A stretch of DNA of 64,000 bases from Lampropedia aestuarii (GTDB lineage: Bacteria; Pseudomonadota; Gammaproteobacteria; Burkholderiales; Burkholderiaceae_C): assembly GCF_004803635.1 (NCBI RefSeq), contig NZ_SSWX01000008.1, positions 62,001 through 126,000 of the forward strand, written 5' to 3'. Of the stretch, positions 50,906 to 61,400 are shown piece by piece. The notes beneath the pieces are model-generated. The model ran no database searches. It was given only the letters and a program-made list of their open reading frames with translations, and had not been told where the DNA came from. How positions within the stretch are numbered: the first letter of the stretch is position 1; each line of letters starts with the position of its first letter. A program made the translations under genes and the position numbers.

Positions 50906-52090
50906 TTACATCTTGCATTCGCCCACATAAGCATCGGCATGGTTCTCAAACACCGTGCCAATGAGCTTGTTCGTCACCTTGCCATCGGCGCCCTTGACCA
51001 CTTCGCGCAGGTAGTAGTTTTGGATCGGATAATGGTTGGTATTGAATGTGAATGGGCCACGCACCGAGTCGAATTGCGCCGCTTGCAAGGCCTTGCCAAT
51101 CGCTTCTTTGTCCTTCATATCACCGCCGACCGCCTGCACGGCAGAGCCAATCAGCTGGGCTGCGTCATAGCCTTGCGCCGCATACAGCGTTGGCAGGCGG
51201 CCGTATTCCTTTTGGAAATCCGCGACAAAGCGTTTGTTGGCGGCATTGTCCAAGTCGTGCGCCCACAACGAGGAGTTGAACATGCCCACCATCGGCTCGC
51301 CGACGGCGCTGATCACGTCTTCATCGGCTGAAAAGCCTGGGCCAAACAACGTCATGTCCTGACCAAGGCCCGCGCCGTTGAACTGCTTGATAAAGTTCAC
51401 ACCCAGGCCACCGGGCAGGAAGATATAGACCGCATCAGCGCCCGAGGCACGCATTTGCGATAGCTCTGCACCATAGTCCAGTTGCTGCAGTGGTGTGTAG
51501 GTCTCCAGCACCACCTCGCCTTTGTAGAAGCGCTTAAATCCGGCCAATGCATCTTTGCCTGCTGGGTAGTTCGGTGCCAACAAGGCGACTTTTTTGAAGC
51601 CACGGTCTTGCACGGTTTGTCCCACCGCTTCGTGCAGGTTGTCGTTTTGGTAAGAAGCGCTGAAAAAGTACGGATTGCACTGCGCACCGGCCAATTGCGA
51701 TGGCCCGGCGTTGGAGCTGATGTAGTAGGTTTTATTGGCAAACACGGGCGGCGCAACGGCCAGCATGATGTTGGAGAACACCACACCGGTCATGAAATCG
51801 ACCTTGTCGCGCTTGAGCAGGCGGTCCGTGGTTTGTTTGGCCGCATCGGGGTTTTGCTGGTCGTCCACGACAATCACCTCGGCTTTGATACCGCCGAGCA
51901 TGCCGTTGTTCTGTTTAACGGCCAAATTGAAGCCATCGCGCGTGTCCACCCCCAAGGCTGCGCCTGGCCCTGACAAGGTACTGAGCAGGCCAATCTTCAC
52001 CTGGTCCGCTGCATGTGCAAACTGGGCAGCACACAATGCGCTAAGGCCTGCAAGCAGTGCAGGGGCGAGAGGTCGAAGACGGCTAGGCAT
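50906..52090 (-). CDS. livK: Branched-chain amino-acid-type periplasmic binding protein
   Basis: 394 residues from ATG 52090 (AGGAG 12 nt upstream); the frame runs on to 52270 without support. A signal peptide ends near AAQFAHA. The mature protein begins DQVKIGLLSTLSGPGAALG, with type-I periplasmic binding fold segments through FTFNTNHYPIQNYYLREV. It feeds LivHMGF. The true ligand may be a branched-chain amino acid, an amide or an aromatic acid; many burkholderial paralogues are specific for non-amino-acid ligands. Confidence 0.9.
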   Translation of the reverse strand: MPSRLRPLAPALLAGLSALCAAQFAHAADQVKIGLLSTLSGPGAALGVDTRDGFNLAVKQNNGMLGGIKAEVIVVDDQQNPDAAKQTTDRLLKRDKVDFMTGVVFSNIMLAVAPPVFANKTYYISSNAGPSQLAGAQCNPYFFSASYQNDNLHEAVGQTVQDRGFKKVALLAPNYPAGKDALAGFKRFYKGEVVLETYTPLQQLDYGAELSQMRASGADAVYIFLPGGLGVNFIKQFNGAGLGQDMTLFGPGFSADEDVISAVGEPMVGMFNSSLWAHDLDNAANKRFVADFQKEYGRLPTLYAAQGYDAAQLIGSAVQAVGGDMKDKEAIGKALQAAQFDSVRGPFTFNTNHYPIQNYYLREVVKGADGKVTNKLIGTVFENHADAYVGECKM

Positions 52091-52292
52091 GGTCGGCAAA
52101 CTCCTGATGGTGGGGTGGCAATAAACACGCACGAGGCGCGAGATTACCAGCAAGCACACAAATACGATGCCAATTGCCCTGGTGCAAGGGCAAAAAAACA
52201 AAGAAATGGCCTGTCTTGATGCCCAAAATCCGTATAAACCCTTTGCCTGCCCAGGCAAGCTTTGCAACACAGCTTGTCGTAGTCTGGGCTCT

Positions 52293-52313
52293 CAGAACGT
52301 GTTTACGTTCTCA
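52293..52313. repeat. Small dyad AGAACGT-GTTT-ACGTTCT
   Basis: A perfect 7-bp stem, AGAACGT and ACGTTCT, around GTTT, with CT/AG partly extending it. A similar unit is at 55929-55950, and a half-unit at 40565-40575. It lies between livK and the Nudix/MBL gene; the rest of 52091-52375 shows no gene. Confidence 0.5.
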
Positions 52314-52375
52314 GGCAATCCGTTGGATTGCCCTTGCCGTCCATAGCTGCAGCGATGGCCTTCCAAAGACGGGGG

Positions 52376-54088
52376 TTAATGCGGCGCCAATGCCACTTCA
52401 GGCATCGCAATGGCCTGCAAACCCAGCTGCGGATGCAGGGCCGCCAAACGCTGCACATGCGCCAGCAGCGACAGGCGCGCCACTGGCCACAATGCTTGCG
52501 GGGTATCGGCATAGGCCAGCGCCAACCAGTCGTCCAGCGCCCCATTGGGCACTTGCTCTATCGCCTGCAGCACTTTGACTTCGCGCTTGAGGCGGTGCGC
52601 CTTCAACTGGGCGATCACGCTACCAGCCTGGTCCAAAACATGGCCGTGTGCAGGCAAGATAAATTCGATCTGCCACTCTTTGCACAGTGCCGCCAGCCGG
52701 TCGAGCGAATCTAAAAAGTCCTGCATGCCACCGTCTGGTGGAATCACCACGGTGGTCGTGCCTCCCAAGATATGGTCGCCGCTGAACAGCAAGCCGTCCT
52801 CTTGCAGAACAAAGCACAGGTGGTTGGCTGCATGGCCTGGCGTGTGCACCGCTTGCAGTGTGTGGCCAATGGACTCCCCATTGGCGCGCACGCCGCTGAG
52901 CACCACAGTATCACCGGTCCGCAGCGTTTGCTCAGGGCGAAAATAACTGTCAGCGCGGGCAAACGGGCCCGATGCCATGCCGGCAATACGGGGGGCGGCT
53001 CTGCCTGTGTCGACCACCAGCTGCTGCAAGGGCGCAGCGCCCGGTGAATGGTCTGGGTGTGAGTGCGTGCAAACAATGTGGCGTATGTCCCCACCAGTCA
53101 GCGCGACAATGCGCTGCAAATGCGCCGCATCGGCAGGACCTGGGTCCATCACCACATAGCCGGTCGCAGGCTCGCCAATCAAGTAGGTGTTCGTGCCAGG
53201 GCCGGTCATGATGCCGGCATTCGGTGCCGTCAGGCGCTGAATATGGCGCAGCAAGGGCACGGCACGTTCATGCTGCCAGGCCAGCTCATGGCCTGGCTCG
53301 CCGCTGGGGCAAACCATATGCAGTTCACCAAAACCGGGCTCATGTTCCATCAAGCGGATTTCTGCGCCGTTTTTCAAACCCACGCGTGGGCAGCTGGGCG
53401 GCATGACCGGGCCCTGCTGGCAAGCCTGCAATACGGCCTCGGTGTTTGCAAAATCCGCCAAACGCTCCAAAGTGCGAATCGTTGGATAGACCAGCAGCAA
53501 TTGGCCTTGCTGGTGTTGCTGCAAGGCGTCTTGCGGGCTGATCCACAAAGCATCGAATTGCTCAAACCCATCGGCTTGGGCATCTTGCTCAGCCGGTGCT
53601 CGCGCAATCAAAAACGGAACATCAAAGCGGCGCGGGTAGTCACGGTCGGTGGTCCAATGCGCAAAGGGCAACACCGCTTCCAGCGCCAGCTGCCAGCCCT
53701 GAGCCTGCAACTGCGCTGCCAATGGCGCGTGGCGCTGCATACCGGCAGCGGCAAGCATGGCTCCAGTGGGCATCTGGCCTTGCGCATCGCGCGCCAATAG
53801 CAAACCCAGCTCTTCATAACACTCGCGCAGCGCCGCCGCGGCCAGTTGTGCTTGCTGGGGCGTCTGGCCAGCTGCCTGCGTGGCCTGCTGCGCCAGCAGC
53901 GCATCATCGGGCTCCAAGCGACCGCCTGGAAACACATAGGCGTTGGGCACAAAGCGGGCTTGGGCGTTGCGGCGCGAGAGCAGCACCTGCAGGCCTTGCG
54001 CAGTATCGCGCACCACCAGCAAAGTCACAGCCGCGTCGGGCTCAGCGGGGGCAATTGCGGGGTAGACAAAAGAATCGGGGCGGATCAT
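52376..54088 (-). CDS. Nudix hydrolase / metallo-beta-lactamase fusion protein
   Basis: 570 residues in two catalytic halves. The Nudix half (about 20-235) has NAYVFPGGRLEPDDA and, after an insertion, RECYEELGLLL, together a Nudix box of the NUDT7/NUDT19 CoA-hydrolase-like type. The MBL half (about 285-510) has CTHSHPDHSPGA near residue 340, VHTPGHAANH, LFSGDHILGG and AHGH, the zinc ligands of LACTB2/glyoxalase-II-like hydrolases. Both halves appear intact. Their fusion suggests sequential hydrolysis of a nucleotide- or CoA-linked compound, which is inference. Confidence 0.85.
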   Translation of the reverse strand: MIRPDSFVYPAIAPAEPDAAVTLLVVRDTAQGLQVLLSRRNAQARFVPNAYVFPGGRLEPDDALLAQQATQAAGQTPQQAQLAAAALRECYEELGLLLARDAQGQMPTGAMLAAAGMQRHAPLAAQLQAQGWQLALEAVLPFAHWTTDRDYPRRFDVPFLIARAPAEQDAQADGFEQFDALWISPQDALQQHQQGQLLLVYPTIRTLERLADFANTEAVLQACQQGPVMPPSCPRVGLKNGAEIRLMEHEPGFGELHMVCPSGEPGHELAWQHERAVPLLRHIQRLTAPNAGIMTGPGTNTYLIGEPATGYVVMDPGPADAAHLQRIVALTGGDIRHIVCTHSHPDHSPGAAPLQQLVVDTGRAAPRIAGMASGPFARADSYFRPEQTLRTGDTVVLSGVRANGESIGHTLQAVHTPGHAANHLCFVLQEDGLLFSGDHILGGTTTVVIPPDGGMQDFLDSLDRLAALCKEWQIEFILPAHGHVLDQAGSVIAQLKAHRLKREVKVLQAIEQVPNGALDDWLALAYADTPQALWPVARLSLLAHVQRLAALHPQLGLQAIAMPEVALAPH

Positions 54089-54144
54089 GGCTCATCTCCA
54101 TACGCTCAAGCGGCGCTCTGGCTGGTTATACCAGCATTCATGCC

Positions 54145-54262
54145 GCGGCGCAGTCGCTGGCGTTGGCCGTTTTGCCCATACGGGCGTATGCGCTGCAACC
54201 GGCGTCTCGCACTGCGTCTTTTTTGTGCCTTGCGCAACTGCGCTGAGATGGTGAACAGGCTC
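54145..54262 (+). mobile_element. TNA-MITE copy 8 (left end lost)
   Basis: Only the interior and right end remain. They include CGCAGTCGC, GCCGTTTTGCCCATAC, the GGGCGTATGCGC hairpin half, CTTTTTTGTGCCTTGCGC and the right end GGTGAACAGGCTC followed by TGA (54263-54265). It lies between the divergent Nudix/MBL and HerA-like genes. Confidence 0.75.
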
Positions 54263-54366
54263 TGAGGGCGCGGTGTTCGCACACCGCCAAACCGCGATTG
54301 TCAAACAGCGGGCATGCAGCTCTCATAGAATCATGGCATCTCTGCTTTTACACCTAGGGCCTCTGC

Positions 54367-55869
54367 ATGACCGAACCCCTATTAATTGCCAAAAATGCCG
54401 ACATCGATTGCCTGCTGCTACCAGCGCTGGCCAATCGCCATGGTTTGATAACAGGCGCCACCGGCACCGGAAAAACCGTGACATTGCAAGCCATGGCCGA
54501 GCAGTTCTCGCGCCTGGGCGTACCCGTGTTCTTGGCCGATGTGAAAGGCGATCTCGCTGGCATTAGCCAAACGGGCAGCATCGGTGAAAAGATGGCCGGC
54601 ATCCTGGCCGGGCGTGGCATTGAGGCGCCCGAGCCCTTTGCCGCACCGACCATGCTCTGGGATGTGTTTGGCAAAAAAGGCCATCCGGTGCGCGCCACGG
54701 TCTCTGACATGGGCCCACTGCTGCTGGCGCGCATGATGGGTTTGAACGAAACCCAAAGCGGCATTCTCAATATTGTCTTCAAGGTCGCCGATGACAGCGG
54801 CTTGCTGATTCTGGACATGAAGGACTTGCGCGCCATGCTGCAGCATGTGGCCGACCACGCGTCCGAGTACCGCACCAGTTACGGCAATATCAGCGCCGCC
54901 AGTGTCGGCGCGATTCAGCGCGCCTTGCTGCAAATTGAGCAAGAAGGCGGCGACCAGTTTTTTGGCGAACCGATGCTCGATATCGCCGACTTCATGCAAA
55001 CCGATGCCAAGGGCCACGGCTACATCAATATTCTGGCGGCCGACCAGCTGATGAATGCCCCGCGCCTGTATGCGACCTTCCTGCTGTGGATGTTGTCGGA
55101 ATTGTTTGAACACTTGCCCGAGATTGGCGACCCAGAAAAACCCAAGCTGGTGTTCTTTTTTGACGAAGCGCACCTGCTGTTCAACGACGCACCCAAGGCC
55201 TTGCTCGAGCGCATTGAACTGGTTGTGCGTCTGATTCGCTCTAAAGGCGTGGGCGTATTCTTTGTGACGCAAAACCCCACTGATATTCCCGACACAGTGC
55301 TGGCGCAGCTGGGCAACCGTGTGCAGCATGCGCTGCGCGCCTTTACCCCACGAGACCAAAAAGCCGTCAAAGCCACGGCCCAGACCATGCGGCCTAAAGC
55401 GGGCCTGAATATTGAGCAGGCGATTACTGAGCTGGCCGTCGGTGAGGCGTTGGTGAGCTTGCTGGATGCCAAAGGCAGCCCCGGCATCACCGAGCGGGTT
55501 TTTGTGGTGCCGCCAGGCAGCCAGATTGGCCCAATTGACGATGCCCAGCGCCAGGCCTTGCTGCAGCAGTCGCTGGTCGCGGGCGTGTATGAGGCCACGG
55601 TCGACCGGGAGTCGGCCTATGAGGTGCTGGCACAACGCGCGCAAGAAACCATGGCACAAGCCGAAGCAGCCGCTCAGGCCAACAGCGGCGTGGGCGGTAT
55701 GGTCAATGACTTTTTGTTTGGCAGCACCGGCCCACGCGGCGGCAAAAAAGACGGCTTGGTGCAATCGGTGCTCAAGTCCACCGTGCGCACCCAAGCCAAC
55801 CGCATGGGGCGTGAGCTGCTCAGAGGCGTGCTCGGTGGGCTGTTCGGCGGTGGCAAGGGCCGCAAATAG
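54367..55869 (+). CDS. HerA-like ATPase (DUF853/YjgR family)
   Basis: 500 residues. Walker A is GATGTGKT (residues 30-37). Walker B is [11 protein letters not shown] near residue 270. [25 protein letters not shown] contains the arginine-finger region. The C-terminal part (about 425-500) has a Gly-rich [15 protein letters not shown] segment and a basic [11 protein letters not shown] end. It belongs to the FtsK/HerA ATPase group; the family's role is unknown. Confidence 0.88.
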   Translation: MTEPLLIAKNADIDCLLLPALANRHGLITGATGTGKTVTLQAMAEQFSRLGVPVFLADVKGDLAGISQTGSIGEKMAGILAGRGIEAPEPFAAPTMLWDVFGKKGHPVRATVSDMGPLLLARMMGLNETQSGILNIVFKVADDSGLLILDMKDLRAMLQHVADHASEYRTSYGNISAASVGAIQRALLQIEQEGGDQFFGEPMLDIADFMQTDAKGHGYINILAADQLMNAPRLYATFLLWMLSELFEHLPEIGDPEKPKLVFFFDEAHLLFNDAPKALLERIELVVRLIRSKGVGVFFVTQNPTDIPDTVLAQLGNRVQHALRAFTPRDQKAVKATAQTMRPKAGLNIEQAITELAVGEALVSLLDAKGSPGITERVFVVPPGSQIGPIDDAQRQALLQQSLVAGVYEATVDRESAYEVLAQRAQETMAQAEAAAQANSGVGGMVNDFLFGSTGPRGGKKDGLVQSVLKSTVRTQANRMGRELLRGVLGGLFGGGKGRK

Positions 55870-55928
55870 CACTGACGCAGTCCAGCGAACATGGATTTTG
55901 CAGCCGATCTGTGGCCAAGGCCTATTTT

Positions 55929-55950
55929 TAAGAACGTGTTTACGATCTTA
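55929..55950. repeat. Small dyad TAAGAACGTGTTTACGATCTTA
   Basis: TAAGA and TCTTA pair as outer arms and GT/AC as inner arms around GTTT, with one two-base mismatch. Same unit type as at 52293. It follows the HerA-like gene by about 60 bp and may end its transcript. Confidence 0.45.
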
Positions 55951-56098
55951 GGGATTTCAAAGCGCGGCAGGCCTGGTTCTTCTGTCATGATAATGGCCCT
56001 CGCAGCACGCACGTTCGAATCCCGGCCACCCCGGATCTTGACCGCTCCTGCAAGCCCATGCCTGCTGCGTCAACTCACAATATCCAAGGAGACTGTTC

Positions 56099-57094
56099 AT
56101 GACCACATTCAATCGCCGCCAATGGCTTGGCGTCAGTTTGCAAGCGGCAGCCGCAACAGCAGCGGTTGCCCATTGGCCGGCCGCGCTGGCACAATCGGCG
56201 CGCCCCATTTATGTGCTGGTGGGTTTTCCACCAGGCGGCGGCTCCGATGCTTTGGCGCGTTTGCTCGCAGTGCATATGCAAAAAGAGCTGGGAGCCACTA
56301 TGGTGGTTGACAACCGCCCTGGCGCTGGCGGGCAAATTGCCGCACAAAACCTGAAGGCGGCTGCGCCCGATGGCAATACCGTCTTCCTCAGCCACGACCA
56401 CACAGTGACCATCGTGCCTAAAGTGGTCAAAACACCCGGTTTTGACACCGAGAAAGATTTCCAGGCCGTCGCTGGCGTGGCGAACTTCGTCAATGCCTTT
56501 GCCGTCACCGCCTCGCATCCGGCGAAGACCTTCGACGAATACGTGGCCTGGGTGAAAGAGCAGAAAAGCGCGCCGATGCGTGCCATTGGTGTGCCAGCGC
56601 CGGCCTCCACGCTGGAGTTCATTGCCAAATCGCTGGATAAACAATACGAACTCGATATTGAAACCGTGCCTTACCGCGGCAGCGGCCCGATGCTGGCCGA
56701 CCTGATGGGCGCGCAAATCCAGGCCGGTTTTGCGACCTTGCCTGAATTGATCGAGCTGCACAAAGCAGGCCGCGTGCGCATTCTGAACGTGCTGGGCGAC
56801 AAACGCCAGCCGATCGTGCCCGATGTGCCGACCTTTGCCGAAATTGGTGTGGCTGGTTTTGAGCAAGCGCCTTTTTATGGCTTTTTTGCCCCCAAAGGCA
56901 TCAGCGCCGAGAAAATTGCCCAATGGGAGCAAGCCACGCAAAAAGTGCTGCAAGTGCCGGAAGTGCGCAAGCAGCTCGAAGACTGGGGCATGACCGTGGA
57001 GTACATGGACCACCAACAGCTGCAAGACGCCGAGGCGTCCTACAGCAAAACCTGGGCGCGCATCATCGATGATTTAGGCTACGAGCCTCAATAA
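56099..57094 (+). CDS. TctC/Bug-family tripartite tricarboxylate transporter binding protein
   Basis: 331 residues with AAGGAG 8 nt before the ATG. The signal peptide RRQWLGVSLQAAAATAAVAH has a twin-Arg-like start. The mature protein opens IYVLVGFPPGGGSDALARLLA, then VVDNRPGAGGQIAAQNL, the Bug-family hallmarks that bind small carboxylates. No TctA/TctB membrane genes are nearby, so it is an orphan, as is usual in Bordetella/Comamonas relatives. Ligand unknown. Confidence 0.92.
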   Translation: MTTFNRRQWLGVSLQAAAATAAVAHWPAALAQSARPIYVLVGFPPGGGSDALARLLAVHMQKELGATMVVDNRPGAGGQIAAQNLKAAAPDGNTVFLSHDHTVTIVPKVVKTPGFDTEKDFQAVAGVANFVNAFAVTASHPAKTFDEYVAWVKEQKSAPMRAIGVPAPASTLEFIAKSLDKQYELDIETVPYRGSGPMLADLMGAQIQAGFATLPELIELHKAGRVRILNVLGDKRQPIVPDVPTFAEIGVAGFEQAPFYGFFAPKGISAEKIAQWEQATQKVLQVPEVRKQLEDWGMTVEYMDHQQLQDAEASYSKTWARIIDDLGYEPQ

Positions 57095-57152
57095 TGGTGA
57101 TGGACGGCCCTTGCATTGGATTGTTTGACTTGAAAGAACAGGCTGGCTAGAC

Positions 57153-57971
57153 ATGTTGATGTATCCTGAAATCAACCCGATTGCCCTGCAAATCGGGCCA
57201 TTGGCCGTCCACTGGTATGGGCTGACTTACTTGGTTGGCTTCATCCTCTTTGTGATTTTGGGCCGCCAACGGCTCAAGCACCCGCCCTACGACCGCTTAA
57301 CGGCGCAAGGCATTTGGAATAAGCGCGACGTTGAAGACTTGCTGTTCATTGGCGTGATCTGCATTATTGTCGGCGGGCGGCTGGGCTATGTGCTGTTCTA
57401 CAAGCCAGGCTACTACTTTGCCAATCCTTTGGAGATCGTGATGATCAACAAAGGCGGCATGGCCTTTCATGGCGCCTTGATTGGCTCGATTGTTGCGATG
57501 ATCTGGTTTTGCGTCACGCGCAAGCGCCCATTCTGGCAGGTAGCCGATTTTGTCGCACCCTGCGTACCACTGGGCTTTGCGGCTGGGCGCATTGGCAACT
57601 TCATCAACGGCGAGTTGTGGGGCCGTTTTGCCCCGCCGGATTTGCCCTGGGGCATGGTATTTCCGCAAAGCGGCAGCATGCTGGCGCGCCATCCTTCGCA
57701 AATCTACCAGTTCTTGCTCGAAGGGGTTTTGCTGTTCATCCTCGTATGGATGTATGCCCGCAAGGAGCATGCACAGGGCCGTGTAGCTGCCGTTTTCCTG
57801 ATGGGCTATGGCGCATTGCGCTTTATTGCCGAGTTCTTCCGCGAGCCCGACGACTTCCTCGGCCTGCTGTCGCTTGGCATGAGCATGGGCCAGTGGCTGT
57901 GTATTCCGATGATTGCCGCCGGGGCGATTATTTGGGTCTGGGCAGGTAAACGTACGGCTGCGGCGCACTGA
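57153..57971 (+). CDS. lgt: Prolipoprotein diacylglyceryl transferase
   Basis: 272 residues with seven membrane helices. The Lgt signature [13 protein letters not shown] is near residue 146, with the essential His region [11 protein letters not shown] near 105. It attaches diacylglycerol to the lipobox Cys of prolipoproteins, including the three lipoproteins in this window. ATG 57159 (MYPEINP) is an alternative start. It is the last gene before the island-like right end. Confidence 0.97.
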   Translation: MLMYPEINPIALQIGPLAVHWYGLTYLVGFILFVILGRQRLKHPPYDRLTAQGIWNKRDVEDLLFIGVICIIVGGRLGYVLFYKPGYYFANPLEIVMINKGGMAFHGALIGSIVAMIWFCVTRKRPFWQVADFVAPCVPLGFAAGRIGNFINGELWGRFAPPDLPWGMVFPQSGSMLARHPSQIYQFLLEGVLLFILVWMYARKEHAQGRVAAVFLMGYGALRFIAEFFREPDDFLGLLSLGMSMGQWLCIPMIAAGAIIWVWAGKRTAAAH

Positions 57972-58123
57972 ACCAGACGCACCGGCCCATAGTACAAAAA
58001 AGCCCTCAGCGCGCTTCCTTCTGTTCAAGAAAATATATTGAACCATCAAAACCTGGGATCAAACACCTAGGCCACGAAAAACATTGGGCTACGAAACCCC
58101 TGCAGAGATCTTTTTAAAAGGCG
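57972..58123. other. Spacer after lgt
   Basis: No gene. GTTCAA/TTGAAC arms near 58023-58043 give a weak 6-bp dyad. It marks the transition from the core lgt gene to the IS remnant. Confidence 0.5.
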
Positions 58124-58397
58124 TTACCTTGACCGGTTGAATCCAAGGCCGCCTTTTTTAAGATATTCCTCTCTTCGGTGACCCGTTTGAGCTCGGCTTT
58201 TAAACGGCGCAACTCCTCGCTTTGGCCGACCTGCGCGTGCCGCTATGCTGCGGGCACTTGCTGCAGCTTGATCCACTTGTAGAGGCTGTGGGTGCTCACG
58301 CCAATCGACGTGAAACATCGCCCACGCTGTGGCCATGTTCAAGAATTTGCTTGACTGCTTCAATCCTGAATTCTTCGGGGTAACGTTTTGCGTTCAT
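58124..58397 (-). pseudogene. Decayed IS3-family transposase orfA
   Basis: Starting at ATG 58397 the sequence reads MNAKRYPEEFRIEAVKQILE then HGHSVGDVS and, after frameshifts, THSLYKWIK and RRLKAELKRVTEERNILKKA. These are the helix-turn-helix and leucine-zipper parts of IS3-group OrfA. At least two frame disruptions are present, and orfB (the DDE catalytic part) is absent. It is a remnant at the boundary between lgt and the helicase gene. Confidence 0.75.
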
Positions 58398-58486
58398 ATG
58401 GGCTCCTATTAAAACTGAAATAGGAGGCTGAGAACTATCTATAAAACCCTGGTCGATTCAAGGTGCGCCGCACAAGCCACTCGACT

Positions 58487-61400
58487 CTAACTCACCTCTT
58501 CAGCTGTTCGCGCGACAAAGCGCAAAAACAGGTCGGTTGAGAACCTTTGATCAAAATTCTCAACTGAAGAAGCTATGCTTTTTTGAATCAGCTCTTTCAA
58601 CTGCTCGTGCGCCCGATTGCTGAAATCGAAAGAGATTCTTTCAGGGTGCTGCACATCCAATCGCCAGTAGGCAAAGCCTTGATCGAGCCGCAGCGTCAGC
58701 TCGCTTCCGTCACTGAAGGCGAGTTCAAGCTTTCTGTAATGCGGAATATCGCGATTGGTGCTGTGCGTGGTGAAAACGAGTTTGTTTTCTCCAACCAAGG
58801 TATCGAGCCATTGCTGGCAGACCGCTCGGTAATCGTGGGGATCTGCCCAATCGTGGCGAATCGTGGTGCCTTGAAACTTCTCCGCTTTAAACAAGGTTTC
58901 CACTTCCACTGTGGCATCGCTGCTCAATCTTTCGCGCAAGGCGCCGAGCGCCATGCCCAAAATCGCAATCACACTGGGGTTTTGCATATAGCGATCGCTG
59001 TAATGAATGGTCGTGATCTGTCCTTGCGTGAGGGCTGTTTTGATCTGCGGATCCAATGTGGCTATTTTGGCCCAGAGTCTATGACCGAAATCCTCGAGTT
59101 TGCCGTTGAACTCTTGCTTGATGGACAGAGCCGCATTGATATCTGCAGCATTGATCTTTTGCTCAGTTAGCGCAATTTCAGCCACCTTCCACTTCAATGC
59201 GGGCTCAGTCGCGGACTGCACGACCAAACTCCCCTCTTGATGCCAGTACTTTCCTGGTGTGAAGTGCGCGCTCTTGCCTGTGGCCAAGCTGAAAAGGCCT
59301 AGCGGCATCTGCACTTGCACTGTAGCACCACTTACGCTGCCGCCATCAGGGATACCAAAACGAACCCCCAAAGCAGCCAAGTGCCTTAGATCCACCAGTA
59401 ATTCTGGCGATGCCATGGCTGCCTGGGGGATAAGCAAGACGACGTCCACTTTGTCAATAACTACGAGGTGCTCAACGGCCTTCTTAAATTGCGGTGCTAA
59501 CAAGTCCCAGTCACTGAGACTCTCACTGGTTTTCAGAACCACGCTGCTTGCCCCTGCGTGAACTAGACTTCGAAGCGCTGTCTCCAAGCTACCGGGCACA
59601 AACTTGCCATCCACAAATCCCAGCTTTTCGTCTTCACTTAGCCCGACATGGCTGGTGAAGTCATCGCCAAGCCAAGTTTTGGCCAGACTGCGGTTTATAC
59701 GCGGGTGATCCCGGCGCGTGAGGCTGTCATGCAAGCATTCGCTGCAACCTTTGGTGCAATGTTTGCAAGAAAGGATGTCATCTACACGAACCAGTAAACG
59801 CTCGATGTATTGCGGCGCGTTGGTGGCAAACCCAGCTCCGCCACTGATGACATCAAAAATCTGAATCAGCAAATACGCCTGCCCCCCAGCGGCCTTGCTT
59901 GGGCGGATCGCATAAGCCAACTCAGAGCGCGAGATACCTAAAGTCTCTGCCAGTGCGGCGCGCAAGGCGACTGCCAACGTCAGCGCAATACTGCGGCTGT
60001 CCTCGTTTTGGTCGAGTAAATACTCGCCAGTTGAAGGATGACGCAATGCCAACTCAAACACATCTGTTGGCGTGACCACGCCCAAATGAACGCCAGACAC
60101 AAGGCTGCTGCTGCCGGGACAGGTTCTGTCTTTATCGTTTTTCTTTTCCCCTTTGCTGGGCCGCAAAGTGTTGTGCGCCGATTGTGGATTGAGCTCTGGT
60201 GGAAACTCGCCATTGGCATGCATCGACTCAGCACGTCCGCAATGCAAGCACAGTGCATAGCCCTGTCCCCACAGGCCTGATGAATGCTGAAAAATTTGTC
60301 CGTCCGCGCTTGCAGCCATGCTGCCGATCGCCGGGTTGGGAAGCGGAGTTTGAGCCCCGTTCTGGAACACCCATGGTTCCTGAACCGGCATGTAGCTGTG
60401 CTGTTCAATGTTGTTACGTGGCTCCTCATAGGCATCGGTAACGAAGCCAGTGGGCTGCAACACTTTGCGCGTGTTCTTCAGATTAATTTTAGCGCCGCAG
60501 GCTGGGTTCTTGCATGTCAAGGCCGCGGTGCTAAAAGCCCCTTCTGCATAACCCACATGCCCGCAGTGGTGACAGCGCCACGCCACATCCAATCGCTGCG
60601 CCTCTTTGCCATTGCTGTGCAGGTTGTGCCATTGCAGAGAAACGCCGCGAGAGCGGAACACGCGGCCATCGAGCACGATGTCTGCACCGGGCGCATATTC
60701 ACGGATAGCCACGCCCAAATTGCGAGAGGGCAAACCTTTGTAGCGCGCGGCATTGTCTTCACGCTCGTTCTTCAAATTGTCGTTTTTGGCGTTAATGTAA
60801 TCACCGATGCTGAAGTTATCAAACGTCACCACATCGGTGGGAAAGCCATAGCCCGGCAAGAATGCGCGTGCAGCCAAATCGCGCAGCAAGTACTCATTGC
60901 AGTGGCGTTTGAGTTCAAGCTGCAGGCGTTTGCCATAGGAGGAATCCGCTCTTTGCGAAGCCTGCTCAGCGCGTAAATAGGTATAGGTAGCCAACCAGCG
61001 CTCCTGCTGCTGTGCGAGATGGCTCAGTGTCGCTGCGCGCAACGTAGCCGCCGGCACAGCAGACAACGCGGTTGCGACCGTCATGGCCACGATCGAATCG
61101 TCCAGCGGCAGGCTGGGCAGACTCAAGCGATCTCTAAAACGCTGCGCGTGCGATGGCCCAGTGTCTTGGCTGAAGAACCACTCGGTGGTTAAGCTGGTAC
61201 GCGTGGTTTGCGTCTCACCCACCACATTGCACAGATAGTCGGCGAGTACAAAGGCATTGATGTGCCGTTGGATCAAGCGCTCTGAGTTCAGCGCAACAGC
61301 AGGCGCTGGAATCTGCGTGATGAACGGCCAACTGGGGTTGGCAAACACCTGTTGATCGTGCGGGTTGTTCTTGCACAAGGTGTAGGCCAGTGCTCGCGAC

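Noticed and set aside
56007-56036. GTTCGAATCCCGG resembling a tRNA T-arm upstream of the TctC-type gene
   Set aside because: The flanking bases do not form the 5-bp T stem and no acceptor or anticodon arm is found; at most a chance or very old remnant.
58583-60976. Plus-strand frames inside the giant helicase gene
   Set aside because: They are shadow frames of the 5.5-kb minus-strand gene, with no recognisable domains or ribosome sites.
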